Assembly (NCBI GenBank): GCA_019914995.1
Contig: CM034135.1
Span: 746,501-810,500, forward strand
Direction: 5' to 3'
From: Acanthochlamys bracteata
Lineage: Eukaryota; Streptophyta; Magnoliopsida; Pandanales; Velloziaceae
Length of the DNA stretch: 64,000 bases
Shown here: positions 35,801 to 53,072 of the stretch, one piece after another
Position numbering within the stretch: position 1 is the first letter of the stretch
Layout: each line of letters opens with the position of its first letter
Notes under the pieces: model-generated
Seen by the model: only the letters and a program-made list of their open reading frames with translations
What the model was told of the DNA's origin: nothing
Database searches by the model: none
Made by a program: the position numbers and the translations under genes

Positions 35801-37530
35801 TTAGATTTACAAGACAGACGATGTTAAAGTTTTTGGAAATTTCGGAACATGTAGAGTTTGAGTCAGCTCACTGGGTTCGACTGAGTTTTGGGCATTGTAT
35901 AGACTTGGTTGGTCCAGTGCTAGCCATAGTCCACGTTGGGTCATGACATAGTAATGCTGTGTTGTGCTTGTCTCATCAGTCCATGAAATGTGAAACACTG
36001 AAATCTCGCTGCCATCAGTTCTTTAAAGTGATCCTTGACTTGAAAGAAGCAGTTATCAGTTATATGCTTTGGAAACTTTTGATATTATGTTTGGAAATCA
36101 TTGAGCACCTCAAAGGGTGAACCTATATTTGGTTAGAGGATTTGTGACCTGTGGATTCATATGTTGGTGTTCTCATTTGGTGTTTCATTGCCTCTTGTGC
36201 TTTCACTTTGTTAAAAAAATAACATTAATAATGTGGGACTTTGAATTCGTGTATTTTGGAATTGTAATATCCAGAGTGCTGGACCCTGATACTTTGTAGG
36301 TTCTTAGCTTTGGTATGGTTACCTTCATCAGACCATGACTGACCTACTATCCGAAGGTGATAAGGGGAAACAAGCTGATGATACACTGTACTGAGGTATC
36401 ATTTTAGTTGTATATCTGTAGATCAACTTAAATTTGGGTGAAGCTCTGTTCAAAAGTGAGGCTAACTTCATCTTTCCGAAGGAGGAGATTCCCTTTGTGC
36501 CTGTTTACCTTGTGTCTTCTCTCTTGTGCAACCAATATGTTGTTTCTTGTTACTAGAAAAACCTCTCTCTTCATATTTTAGTTATAATGTTTTGTTGCTT
36601 CTCAAGTTTGATATAGAAGCTTCTCATATCTGCTTGCTTATCTGTTCATAGCCAACACTCTGATCGAGGAAGAAACAATTTAACTGAACAATGCCTCTGC
36701 ATAGCATTATACTTCTAATTTGAAAATGTGGTAGCAAGTCTTTAGTCTTTGTTTTACGTGGGGAGTAATTTCTAAATACTCAAAGTTGATCAAGTGACCA
36801 AAAAGTTTTCTCTGTTTCTCTTATTACTTGCAATGGAGGATCAGAGACGGAAGCTCTACGACAAAAACTAAAACCAGGTCATCAGTATATCACGTGTCCT
36901 GACCTTGAGAAAGCGGGTGTTCAGTTTTTGCATTTCGCAGTTTCTACTAAAAAGAAAAAAACAGGTTTCATTATATGCCTCTATTATTCTATATTCTCGG
37001 TTGTTGATAATCTTCTTTCAAGATCACGATTCTTCTTGAAATCATCAACATCCGCTACACTTGTTAGTATGCGTTTAAAAAAGTTTTTTTAAAAATTAAT
37101 TTTATTTATTTATTTTATTTTTTTTATATATTTTTTATAAATATACAAAAACTTTATCTAAAAATTAAAAAATATAGAAAAATTTATTTAGTAAGGTATT
37201 TTTATTTTTTATTTTTTATATGTTTTTAAATGTAAAAATAAAATTTATTTTTTAAAATAATATATTAATAATAAGATAAGAATATTTTCGTCAGCATAGT
37301 GTCGTTGCTTTGTCGTGTGGTGCAATGTGTTAAATGGCTATCTGACTTCAACGTGGTCCCACTACTTTTGCTTTCATACTGAGGTGTCAAAATTTTTTTT
37401 CTCCTATGTACTATAGATATTCATATATTCTCTTTCTGTCTCTCTCAGTTTTTTTTTAAAATTTTTTTTGACAATATTGTTCTATATATTCTCTTCTATA
37501 GTGTGAAGCTTAGAAGTGCATAGAGAGAGA
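35801..37530. other. Intergenic upstream of beta-glucosidase
   Basis: No gene seen. An AT-rich repeat lies at about 37068-37270. The final 100 bases include CTCTCTTTCTGTCTCTCTC, a pyrimidine-rich probable 5' UTR. Confidence 0.5.
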
Positions 37531-42760
<5,230 letters not shown>

Positions 42761-43800
42761 AGCTATTTAATCTATAGTTGTTTCAAGATGCTAGTATGAT
42801 GCATATTCAACAGTGCAGCTCTGCCCTCTGTTTGTTCGCTGTTGTATTATAATAAAGATCACTCTTTTCTTGTAATAGTTTGATCAGCATATGGTGGCTT
42901 TGAACTTGCTCAGATTTATAAGATGGATTTTATTGTCCTGTAAGATAGATGGTGTTTTACGCTGCTGCCACTAATGATTTATACAATTGACCCAACAGCT
43001 CACAAACATTCCTGAAACGTTTGAGAGAGAGAGATAGGTGTTGAGGCTGCTGTCTTGCATCACTGTACTTCTCTTGGCGGCAGAAGACAGAGCAGCAGCT
43101 GTTTTGTATCACAAACATTATACTTCTTTTTTTCTTTTTTTTCCTTTTCTCAAGCATTTTGTGAAGTTGTATCTTGTATGGACCCAAAGAGTTTTTGCAT
43201 ATAGCATTTCAAAAGCTCAATTTTCAATCTTCTGTCAGCTAGGAGATGGTTGATGTAATAATACGATACCTTATTTCAAAAGCTCAATATCAATAGTGTA
43301 AATTCTTCCTTCTATTTCATATTTCCCTAATTCTGTAATGGACTTTATTTTTGAAAATGTACGGACAGCTATTTTTAATCGTATAGTGTCGTCTCATGAC
43401 GCAAAGGAAAGTAACGAATGACCCACAGTATATACGTGGTCGAGGAAAGCTATGCATCAAACAGAACCCTAACCTTTCTAAGATCCTTCCATGCAAATTG
43501 AGTAGTTGATGCAATGCCGAACTTCGACCACTCCACAGTATAGCATTTTCTTTTGTGGGAAATAACGTAGCTCTTGTCCAGTACTTTCTGATAACTCATT
43601 ATATTAAACCAGCATTCATGAATATAATTGTTTTAAGCCATCAGTGCCAAAGATTACTAGCTGGCAAACCAGTTTGGGCCAGATAGCCAATTACCAAAAT
43701 GTATTTGTCACGAAATCAAGGTCAGCACATAAATTCACCAACAATAAAAGTTGTATCTGATTAAAACAATGCATCTCAAATGAGAATTCCACCATCTGAC
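42761..43800. other. Convergent 3' region
   Basis: 3' UTR of the beta-glucosidase gene, then sequence without coding signal up to the RFI2-like stop. A pyrimidine run lies near 43126-43150. Confidence 0.5.
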
Positions 43801-46800
43801 TCAAATGAAATGGTGTGTCCGAGTGTTGTGACCTGGGCGATACGAAGAACCTTCAGATTGCCCATAAGAAGATGATCTCTCAGAACCATGCCAGTGCCAC
43901 ATCCCAGTTCGGCTATTTGAATCGGAAGAACCTGCAAAAGGGGGTACAGGGTCCCACCATCCTGATTCTACTTCGACAGGAAGCAGAGGAAATGGTGCAA
44001 ATCGGTCCCTTTCCCATGCGTAGAAATTGGTACCTGCTGAGTTATCGGTTTCACTCTGCCTAGTTGGAGCAGTAGGAAGATAGAATGCTGCATTATCGAG
44101 AGGAGCAGGCCGTGTTGCCCCTGGGGCTAACACTCTCACACCTACTGATCGCCGTGCAGCACCAGAGAAGATTGGTCTGTGTAGGCTTCCAGAACTATGG
44201 TGCTGTTGATGCTCGTGACGATGGCCCTGAGCTCTAGAGTTGCTCAAATATGGAAGAGACAACGAGGAAATGAATGAGCTGCTGGCTCTAGTACCAGAAC
44301 TGCACAAAAGAAAGTTGAACCAGCATTTAGCTAGGCTCTCTGACAGCACATCCTCAAAATTGGAAAGAGTTATGACTAACGTACTCGACAAGAACAAATT
44401 CAACATACTAATATCAGAAGTATGATGTCCTTAGATATATTGGAATTCTTAATAATCAAGTTGTTCTGGTGAAAGGTTCCTGCAAGCTAAACCACGTTTA
44501 GGTTCATCAGGTGTGTTTAGAAGCTTGTGGCTTGATTAAAGCTTTAAACATTCAGATCTAAGATCTAGTCAGATGGATTGTGGTTAATAAAGAGAAAATG
44601 TTAACTATTTGCTATTTCAATGATGATTAGTGAAGAATGTTTTCTCTCAGCATAATTCCTAATATTCAAATCATTAGAGTAAATAAAAAGCAAACAACCC
44701 AAAATACACTATCAAATACCTGGGAGCAATAAAATAGGGATGAGCATGGGATCCAGCCCTTTGAAGTCCATGAGAGTCAAACCTTGAAGCTCTTGCTGTT
44801 GCAGAAGGTACTGAAACTTGTTCAGAGCCACCAGAACGGTTATTGGAAATAAATTGTGGGAAAGAAGAGTGTTCGAAACCATGATACTGAAGATCAACCG
44901 CAGGGGCCCCATGAGTCTGGGCCTCTGTAGGTGGGGGAACAGGGTTCCATTGCTGATAAGGAGCCACATCAGCAGGATTTTCAGAGGACGTGGTAGGATT
45001 TGAAGAGGATGAAGGCTGATGTGGCTGTAAGTTATATGCTAGATAAGGACATGCATGGGCTGCAGATGAAGCAGCTATGTGCTCCGCAAAGGCAGCTTGA
45101 TGTGCAAAAAGGTCCTGAACTGGAATAGAGAAACAACAACATGATTCTTCTACCAAAAGGAAGTTGCAAAGAATACTCCTTTTAAGGTAAAATCATACTC
45201 ACATGCAAATGCTGGAGAAGATTCTCCTTCCCTGTAACAAATACAATTACATGTAAGAAAATACAGCACAAGGAAAATGCTAGTAGACAGTTTACACATA
45301 AGAATATACAGCACAAACGACCACAGCAAATTTTGGATTATTACTGTCCACGATATCACATTGCTCACAACTTTTAATGCCTCAACTCTAGCTAGATGGC
45401 TGAGCTTCCTTAAACACATCTTTCCTTTCCATGTAAAAAGTTACTGTCATCAATGTCTAACAGCTAATGTATCCAACAATCTTGTCTTATATCAGGAGTG
45501 CAACTCAGAAGTGGCCTACTCATATAATAGCTGAATACCATCAAAGATGTCGAACAGAAAAGATGGAACTGAAAGTTTAAAGCTGAATATATAAAAGGCA
45601 TAATACGTACTCGAATGATGCTGAAATCCGAGCCAATCTGCTAAATGGACACCATGGAACTCCAATTGGCTGCAAGACAAAAAAATGATGAATGGAAACA
45701 AACTTGAGTTAAACAATAATTATACCATCGCATAACAACTACACGAACCACTATACCAGTACGTATGGTAGGAAATAAGTGAGGCCCAAACCAAATAACA
45801 TAGCAATAATCATATTTCTTCATATCAGCAAACAGGTAAGAAATAAATTAAAATATACCATTTCTGGGTAACCAAATTCATTAAGATCGTCATCATGTTG
45901 CCATGCTTCCACACTTAGCTCGGGCAAGGAACGACAGCCAGTTGCATACAGCCAATTGCCTTTCTCAATTTTACGGCAATTCGGGCATTGCATTACACCT
46001 TTTGAATTAAAAGCTGAACCGATGCAATCTGAAGAAACAAGCAAGTGAGACGTAAGTAATTAATGACGAAAAACAGAAAGATACCAGGAAGAATCGAAAC
46101 CGAAGTTTCAAACCACTTAGAGCTCCTTTAGTTGGACATCAACATCCACTAACAAATTTGCAACCAAGGGATTCAACCTAGACTGCACAACCATTAAGCT
46201 AGACGTGGACATCTGAGAGCATTGTCTACCACAATTCATTATTTGGACATGATGAGGTACCTTTGATAGCCTATACATTTGAGGAAAAATCAGATACATA
46301 CCTATTTATGTTGTACTAATCAGAAAGTACAGAACTTGAGTTCTAATTCTCAACAGTTGTCTATACTATCATCTAGCTAAGGAAGAAGTCCAAAAACCAC
46401 AAGCATTGACGAGTTCACAATGATCAGTTAGAGTCCTTAGCTATCAAACCACCTAAACAATACCAATGGACCTAAGTTGCAACTTTGATAAAGGGACTAA
46501 ACAATATCTGAACTATATTCTCAGCTGGCAAAACTAATACTAGAATATTGATTCACCCTGATTGCATGGAATCAGAGACAAACACGCTTCAGAAGACAGG
46601 ATACAGTTCTTGGATGCAATCAAAGTATTCCATAAGTTCAATACATGCAAGGTGAAGATGTAAGAACTATAATAACACATATATGATCTTCCACCATTCA
46701 TACTACCTCAGAACCAGTAATGGTCCCAATTGTCAACAAATTTCAACAGGGCACAAGAGATAGGCATATATCTCAAACCTCCTGGACAGACCTTTCAGTA

Positions 46801-47605
46801 AGCTTCCTCCAAACCATCACATTGCATGAAGAGTATTCTTCCAGGCATCCAGCAGTAAATAAAGCGTATTCTTCAGTGGAAAACCCCAACAAACCCAAGA
46901 CCATCCAAGCAACAACTGATTGATCTACTCTGAAGGCTTACAGAGCTTATCCCAATCGAATCTTCGTTAAACAGCTAGCATATTATCCCCGAAATTAAGA
47001 TAAGGCCACAGTGCACGCTACCAAGTGCAAAGCTTTACCAGTTTTTTAGTTAGCATCCCATCAAAATTTCCATTCTAACATCACCAGTTGGCACCTTATA
47101 TAAAAATTCGAAACACCCCACAAACAAACCATAGTCACTTATCGATCTAACGAGGTAAAGCGATCAAAATCACAAACAAAGCAGCTAAAGTTGGAAGCTT
47201 TACTAACTCTAACTGCTACAAGATCACAATTCCCACATGATTTCGAGCAATTAAGATCATCAATTCGCAAGACAGTGCCTAAAGTTTGAATCTTTCTCCA
47301 AAATTCAAGCACATGCGGAAACATCAGATAACACAGACAAAAATCAACTTCTTTTCTTTTTCTTTTTTTACCGTCTAAAAATATCAGCAACATGAATAAT
47401 CACCCATGAAACAAAACGGGAAGAAGAACATACCCAGATGAAATTCATGGCCGCATTGAAGCCTGGCAGTAGACCGATCACCAGAAACCGTAACGATCTC
47501 GAAGCAAATTGAACACGAAACCGCCGCAGCAGTCGTCGTCCCTGCTGCTGCTGATGGTTCTTCTTCTCCCTTCTCCTCTAACGGATCCCTAGTTCCCAAA
47601 CCCAT
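43801..47605 (-). CDS. RFI2: RING-type E3 ubiquitin ligase, RFI2-like
   Basis: RFI2 is a RING ligase that dampens red/far-red signalling and affects photoperiodic flowering in Arabidopsis. Six exons right to left: 47434-47605, 45859-46028, 45611-45669, 45203-45231, 44720-45119 and 43801-44299, 442 residues. An Ala/Thr-rich start is followed by a RING (about residues 30-80): CSICFEIV, LQCGHEFHLDCIGSAF and MQCPNCRKIEKGNWLY, with C-x2-C, C-x-H-x3-H-x2-C and C-x2-C ligands. Next PIGVPWCPFSRLARISASFE matches the family's second block. The rest is Ser/Pro/His-rich, with the conserved YAWERDRFAPFPLLPVE near the end. The very short fourth exon (29 bases) is supported by both phases. Confidence 0.92.
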
Positions 47606-48239
47606 TTATCATCCCCTCCAACAAAAAAAAATTCCCCCACAGATCAATCTCGATCCAATTCAAAACCAAGACTTTCAAATTCTTTCTCAAAGATTATAGA
47701 TCTCTCTCTTCTCTGTTTCTTGATTTCTTTATCGCCGGAGAAGGATTGAATCGATCGCAGGAAATCAGGACCACGGTTTATTTCCCGGTCAGTTAAAAAC
47801 AAATGAGAAAAGAAAGAAAGTAAAAGAGAGACTGCCTCTCTTCGATGGCTGGATCGTGGAGCCCACGTTGTCAGCATGGGAAACCAGGCTGCGTCATCGT
47901 GGGAAACGCGGCGCTTTTGGTCCGACAAATATGTACCGATTGATTTCTTGCCTGAAGTTATCCATCCGAACACGTCCTCTCCAAACTATTACAGGCCGAC
48001 TATTTCTAAGTTAAAAAGAGAAATCTATGGGCCGCAATGTGACGTATTGGGCTACGCCACTGTAGGCCCATTAAGAAACCAAAACAACGAAGGACTCTGT
48101 TCTGCGAGATCTTATATATAATAGCAGTACCTGTTCGCTCTTTCTTTGTTCAATCAATCGAATCTTCCAGTGCTATAAATATTTCTTTGAGATTGTAAAG
48201 ATTTGTTAGGGTTTTTTTTATCTAGTGAGGAGAGTGACC
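47606..48239. promoter_or_regulatory. Shared promoter between RFI2-like gene and TCTP
   Basis: The two genes point away from each other with 634 bases between start codons. Several TGGGCY/RGCCCA words (about 48028, 48047, 48065) lie between them, as in many plant translation-related genes. Confidence 0.5.
48113..48120 (+). promoter_or_regulatory. TATA box of TCTP
   Basis: TATATATA about 120 bases before the start codon; a pyrimidine tract CTCTTTCTTTG follows some 20 bases later, similar to the 5' tracts of translation-factor mRNAs. Confidence 0.55.
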
Positions 48240-50354
48240 ATGTTGGTTTACCAGGACCTTCTCACAGGTATGTTGATCTTATCTCAGAGATTTCTCTTTT
48301 GGTTTTTCTTTTTTTAATAAATTTTTATTAATGTAGATCTTTTATTTTTGAGTTGAGGTAAAATTTTGGTGATATTTTATTCAGGTTGATGAAGAGAAGT
48401 GGAAATTTCTTGTAGAAATTTTCTAAATTTATAATCGGTTTTGTTGTTTGGATTCTTAAAAGTAATGCCAAGTTAATGCTTTTTAATAGTGATTTTACTG
48501 TTTTTTTTTTGTCTGTCTAACGAATTGTGTAACTTGTTTTGAAAAGTTTTCAGATTACTTTGCGGTTTGAGTTGTTTGTTATTTAGGTTTAAGAGGTTTG
48601 GACTTTTTTTGGTTGTAGTATGGTTTGGTTGGTTTGCGTTTGTAGTTGAATGATGTTACTTGATTGTTACCCATTGATGGAAATGCTATTAGTATTGAAC
48701 AAGACATGGATTTCCAATGACACGGTATTTGTTGTTGCTTGGAAACTTGAAAACTTTTTCTTACTTTGATGTAAGTAATTGTGGTTAGTGGAAATTCCAA
48801 AGCAGAAGGATTAAGCTTATGCAAAGGTTGTTTTAGTATGGATTCTTGTCGAGGTCAGATTCTCAATGTCATTTTTGAGAAGGAACGTTAAAATTTATGA
48901 TAGCCCGTCTAATGCAGCTAGTACTTGTTTGATTAATGCTTATCAGTGTATGTAGTAATGCTAGCCCTTCTAGTGTCACCTAAAAATTGGCATACAAATG
49001 GTGCCAGCTATAATATTCTTATGTATCTGAGTAGAATTTATCAATTATTGGATTTTCTTTTTATTCTTGATGTATATATGAGATCTTATCTTTTCAGCAG
49101 GAAATATTTCTAGATGATAATATGCTCCATTTTTCAATGATGTAGAAAGCATTGCTTCCTTTGTCTTGGTTTTATATTTTATTGCATCGAAATTACGGAT
49201 ATAAACACGCGTAAGTTCATACCTGTACTTCTGTTCGAACATGTATTCTCCCTTGCAACTTGAGTCTTCCATTACATCATGCCAAACAATCATTTCTTAT
49301 CTGTAATGGATTGCACTAACACTTCGTGATGCAGGTGATGAGCTTCTGTCAGATTCATTCCTATACAAGGAGATTGAAAATGGAATGCTGTGGGAAGTTG
49401 AGGGAAAGGTTAGTATCTTCAATTGTACGAGGTGCTCTTTGACAAGTTCTGTCATGGTCTCCTTGAAAGATGTTTTCTCCTTCATACTGTATTGAGTCGA
49501 TGTTTTTTGTATGTGCTTCTTGGTATATATAGTCATCAGTTGATAAGCACCTTTTATTTCATTGGTTGCCTCCTTAATTTGCCAATTTTCACCATTACAG
49601 TGGGTAGTGAAAGGGGCAGTAGACATTGACATTGGTGCAAACCCATCAGCTGAAGGCGGTCAGGAAGATGAAGGTGTCGATGATCAGGTGGTGAAGGTTG
49701 TTGATATTGTCGACACTTTCCGTCTTCAGGTACTATATTAGGCTGAAAGGTTCATTACTTTTCCTTCTTTTTGGTAAAATAAATTAATATATGGTTCTGT
49801 TTATCTTGGAGGAAAAAGTTTCACTTCTAGATTCAGCAATGTATAAATTAGTCCTTTACCTTTTAAAACCTGACATTGTCGCTCTTTCCTGAATTTAGTG
49901 AGCTTTTTCTTGATATTGATGTCTTAATTTTTCCAGGAGCAACCTTCATTTGACAAGAAGCAATTTGTAGCTTTCATAAAACGTTACATTAAGCTTTTGA
50001 CGCCAAAATTGGATGAAGAGAAGCAAGAGCTATTTAAGAAGCATATCGAGGGAGCTACCAAGTATCTTCTATCAAAGCTAAAGGACCTGCAGTTGTAAGC
50101 CCCCCTATCCTGCTTACATCGTATTGATATCTGATGTTTTAATTTGCTATTGCTTTCTGAGCTAACTATATAGCATTTGAAACTTGTAATCCTTTCCCGT
50201 GTACTTATTAGTTACTAAGTTCGTTTTTCTCTGTAGTTTTTTAGGCGAGAGCATGCACGATGACGGCACCATGGTGTTTGCATACTACAAAGATGGTGCT
50301 ACTGATCCAACATTTTTGTACATTGCGTATGGATTGAAGGAGATCAAGTGCTGA
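48240..50354 (+). CDS. TCTP: Translationally controlled tumour protein
   Basis: TCTP is an abundant cytosolic protein that promotes growth and cell-cycle progress, and binds calcium and small GTPases. Five exons (48240-48267, 49335-49408, 49601-49729, 49937-50094, 50237-50354) give 168 residues, the plant standard. It reads [60 protein letters not shown] and ends [13 protein letters not shown]. The TCTP signatures lie in the IGANPSAE stretch and the FIKRYIKLL stretch. The first intron is about 1 kb and directly follows codon 9. AATAAA at 50483-50488 is a likely polyadenylation signal. Confidence 0.96.
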
Positions 50355-50857
50355 GCCTCACAAAGACAACACAACTAGTTTAGTTATAACCTATTAATAT
50401 GTTTCTTTTTTAGTAATGTTTTGTTTTCTTCTCTTTGTCGTGGTTCTAATAGTGCATTATACAAGAAATAAGAATTATACTCAATAAATGTTTGAATGCT
50501 TCTTCTTAAGTTTACAAGTATTTGAGAAATTTGCCCCACTTCTTTGTGTATTTAACTATTTAACATGAAATGCCTATCGTGTTGTGGACGTGCCAAAGTT
50601 TAATTTTGGTTTCCAATCAAAATACGAGAACAACACAAAAATATAGAGGACTAACAAGAATACCTCTTAAATAATTGGAGATTGTCTTTATTATTCACTT
50701 TCTGAGAAATTACAACCTTTTTAGTAACCATCTTTATTCACAACATACATAATAATACGGACTACAGGCAACAGGCAAGGAATAATATTCTCAATTTCTC
50801 AGTACAGATTTTTGTATATTGACAATACGGTGGTTCGTTCTTCATCTTAGTTTTCAA
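50355..50857. other. Convergent 3' UTRs of TCTP and USP
   Basis: No gene seen. Both 3' UTRs share this space. Confidence 0.5.
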
Positions 50858-52260
50858 TCAATGTTTCTGCTTGGGTTTCTTCACTATCATCACAGTGCAG
50901 TGGGCATGATGAGCACAGTAATCACTAACACTCCCCAAAACAGCCCTGCAACACGAATACAGTAGACACTAAAATTCTGTATTTGTCAATTCTGATTCGC
51001 ATATTGTTTCTGTATATCTCTGCGAAAATGTTGAAGAGATGGTAGAAAACAAATTCATGAGTACCTCTTAAAAACTCCGTAGCCATGACTACCGACAACC
51101 AATATTTCAGCATGGTGCCTGTCAACAGCGTCGCAAAGCACATTCCTTGGATCACCTTCCATTACCTCAAAGATTGCATCACTAACCTATACCGAATATC
51201 ATCATGATAAGTATGAGAAATTTGAAGTCATACGGACGGACTGTTTATATCACAAAACAAATCTGTCAAAGATGAATTGATGCCTTAACAAATGAACTAG
51301 TGTAGCATCTGGTATTCATCTCATTCATTTTCATCATTCCAAGTCTATTATCATGATGACAACCACTTCAAAAAGAGCGATGCTCATGCCTAATATCACT
51401 TTCAAACTAGCAGTTCTCATTTCAATTCATTTTATGCTTAGACTGTTTAAAGTCATTCTAACAACCATCTGAGCTCGTTCCAGTTGTGGAATACCAGAGC
51501 TACTACTATGGCAACAAACCTACTATTTAACAGCATAGTAAAAAAAAGGATTACCTTGTTTGCAGTGCATATTTCTCTCGCCTTGTGAAGCACACCTGAA
51601 GCGATCTTCTTCAGATCAGATTCCACAAATGGAATCACATCAGCAGCTCCTGCAATCCAAAAGAGAACCAGAACCGTATCGTTACCATTGCTAGACTACT
51701 ACGACTAAACCAAATGTTAAACAAATCCCACAAACAAATAAGTTCACTTCCAATAGTTCTCAAAATCTAACTCCAATCAGTGAAAAGAGATAAATATCGA
51801 TAATGAGTTGGGACCAAAAACATATAAAAAACTTAAAGATTCTTCAATTCTGCCAGAAGGATTTCTTTCTTTCTTCATCACAATCACCAGTAGTAAACTG
51901 TCAAAAGGACGTTTTTTATCCTCCAACTACTACTGAGAAACAAATCTACCAGAGACAAAAATTGCAAGTTATCTTGAGAAAAAAACGTAGATTGAAATTA
52001 CCCGGTCCGGCAAAGGGAACGACGGAGGAAGCAGTGGGCTTCGCATGGACAATAACGAGTTTCAAAGGATTCTTTCCACCGGTGTAGCGAAAGAATCGGC
52101 CAAGTGTCCACTGCAGAGCGTAGTAGCTCTGCTCGCTGTCGTCCATCCCAACTACCATTGTTGCTGATTCTTCTTCTTCATTTCGCTCTTCTTCTTCCTC
52201 TGACGACGACACCTCCTCATCTGCCGCCGCCACCTCCTCCGCCGCTGTAGTCTGAGACAT
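50858..52260 (-). CDS. Universal stress protein, ATP-binding type
   Basis: A UspA-domain protein. Exons right to left: 52002-52260, 51555-51649, 51065-51186 and 50858-50945, 187 residues. An acidic extension of about 33 residues (AAADEEVSSSEEEEERNEEE) precedes the Usp fold, which starts ATMVVGMDDSEQSYYALQWT. Later blocks are LKLVIVHAKP, GDPRNVLCDAVDRHHAEILV and VVGSHGYGVFKR, running into AVLGSVSDYCAHHAHCTVMI. The latter gives a full G-x2-G-x9-G-S motif, the mark of nucleotide-binding members. The Arabidopsis counterpart I recall, At2g47710, also lies beside the RFI2 gene. The acidic leader looks disordered and its role is unknown. Confidence 0.93.
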
Positions 52261-53072
52261 GGATAGTTACTAGTTTCAATCCCTCGGTATTCGAGCGAGA
52301 AACAGAAGACAACCAATGATGACATTTATATGTAAGTAATTGAATGGAATCACCAAATTAACCCTAAAAGTTTTCGTATTCGATTTTGTTTGTTTTGTTT
52401 TCGATAGATTAGAGAGGAAAATGAGAATCTATGGATGATTGCCGACGGAAGCTTTCAGTTGTTAGTTTACGACACGCTGTCCTGTCGGATATCTGGCTGA
52501 CGCCATGTAGAAAAATCTAATTTTGATAAAAGCCAAGGAAGGGTTCCACAGTTTCAACTTATTGAACAACTTTGAACAAAAACAACAGCAGAGTACATAG
52601 TATAGAATTCGACACTATTGAAACGGGGCAGGTTAGAATTTACAAGATATGAATCGGTAAAACGATGTCACCATAAGTACATTATATGAGAGTGACCAGA
52701 CGGGGGAACATTTGCTACTCTACCAAAAATCAGTAGCACGCACCCAACGTGCCGTCAAGTAGCAACTAACAAGCGAACTTCAACTAAGCTTGCCTCCTCC
52801 CAGTGCTCACAATTGGAGTGCTTCCAACATTCATGTATACAACCACATCATTGGGTATAGCAGTTTTACAGAATCCAAAAATGAAGCGGGATCTATGCAA
52901 GTACCAACTTGCTGCAGGTGATCAAAATTTGCTCTCAACTTCGGTAAGAATGAACTATCATCTTCTCAATTGTCCATGCTTAAGAACAGCGCGTACCATT
53001 TGCTATCTGACATGACGAGAACTTAGCTGTCGATAATGCATGCAGTTACACACAAATAAAATTATATCTGGC
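52261..53072. other. Intergenic between USP and SUMO protease
   Basis: USP promoter on the left, protease 3' side on the right. No gene seen. Confidence 0.5.

Noticed and set aside
47876-48121. 81-residue plus-strand frame before TCTP
   Set aside because: Lies in the shared promoter, contains the TATA region and matches no family.
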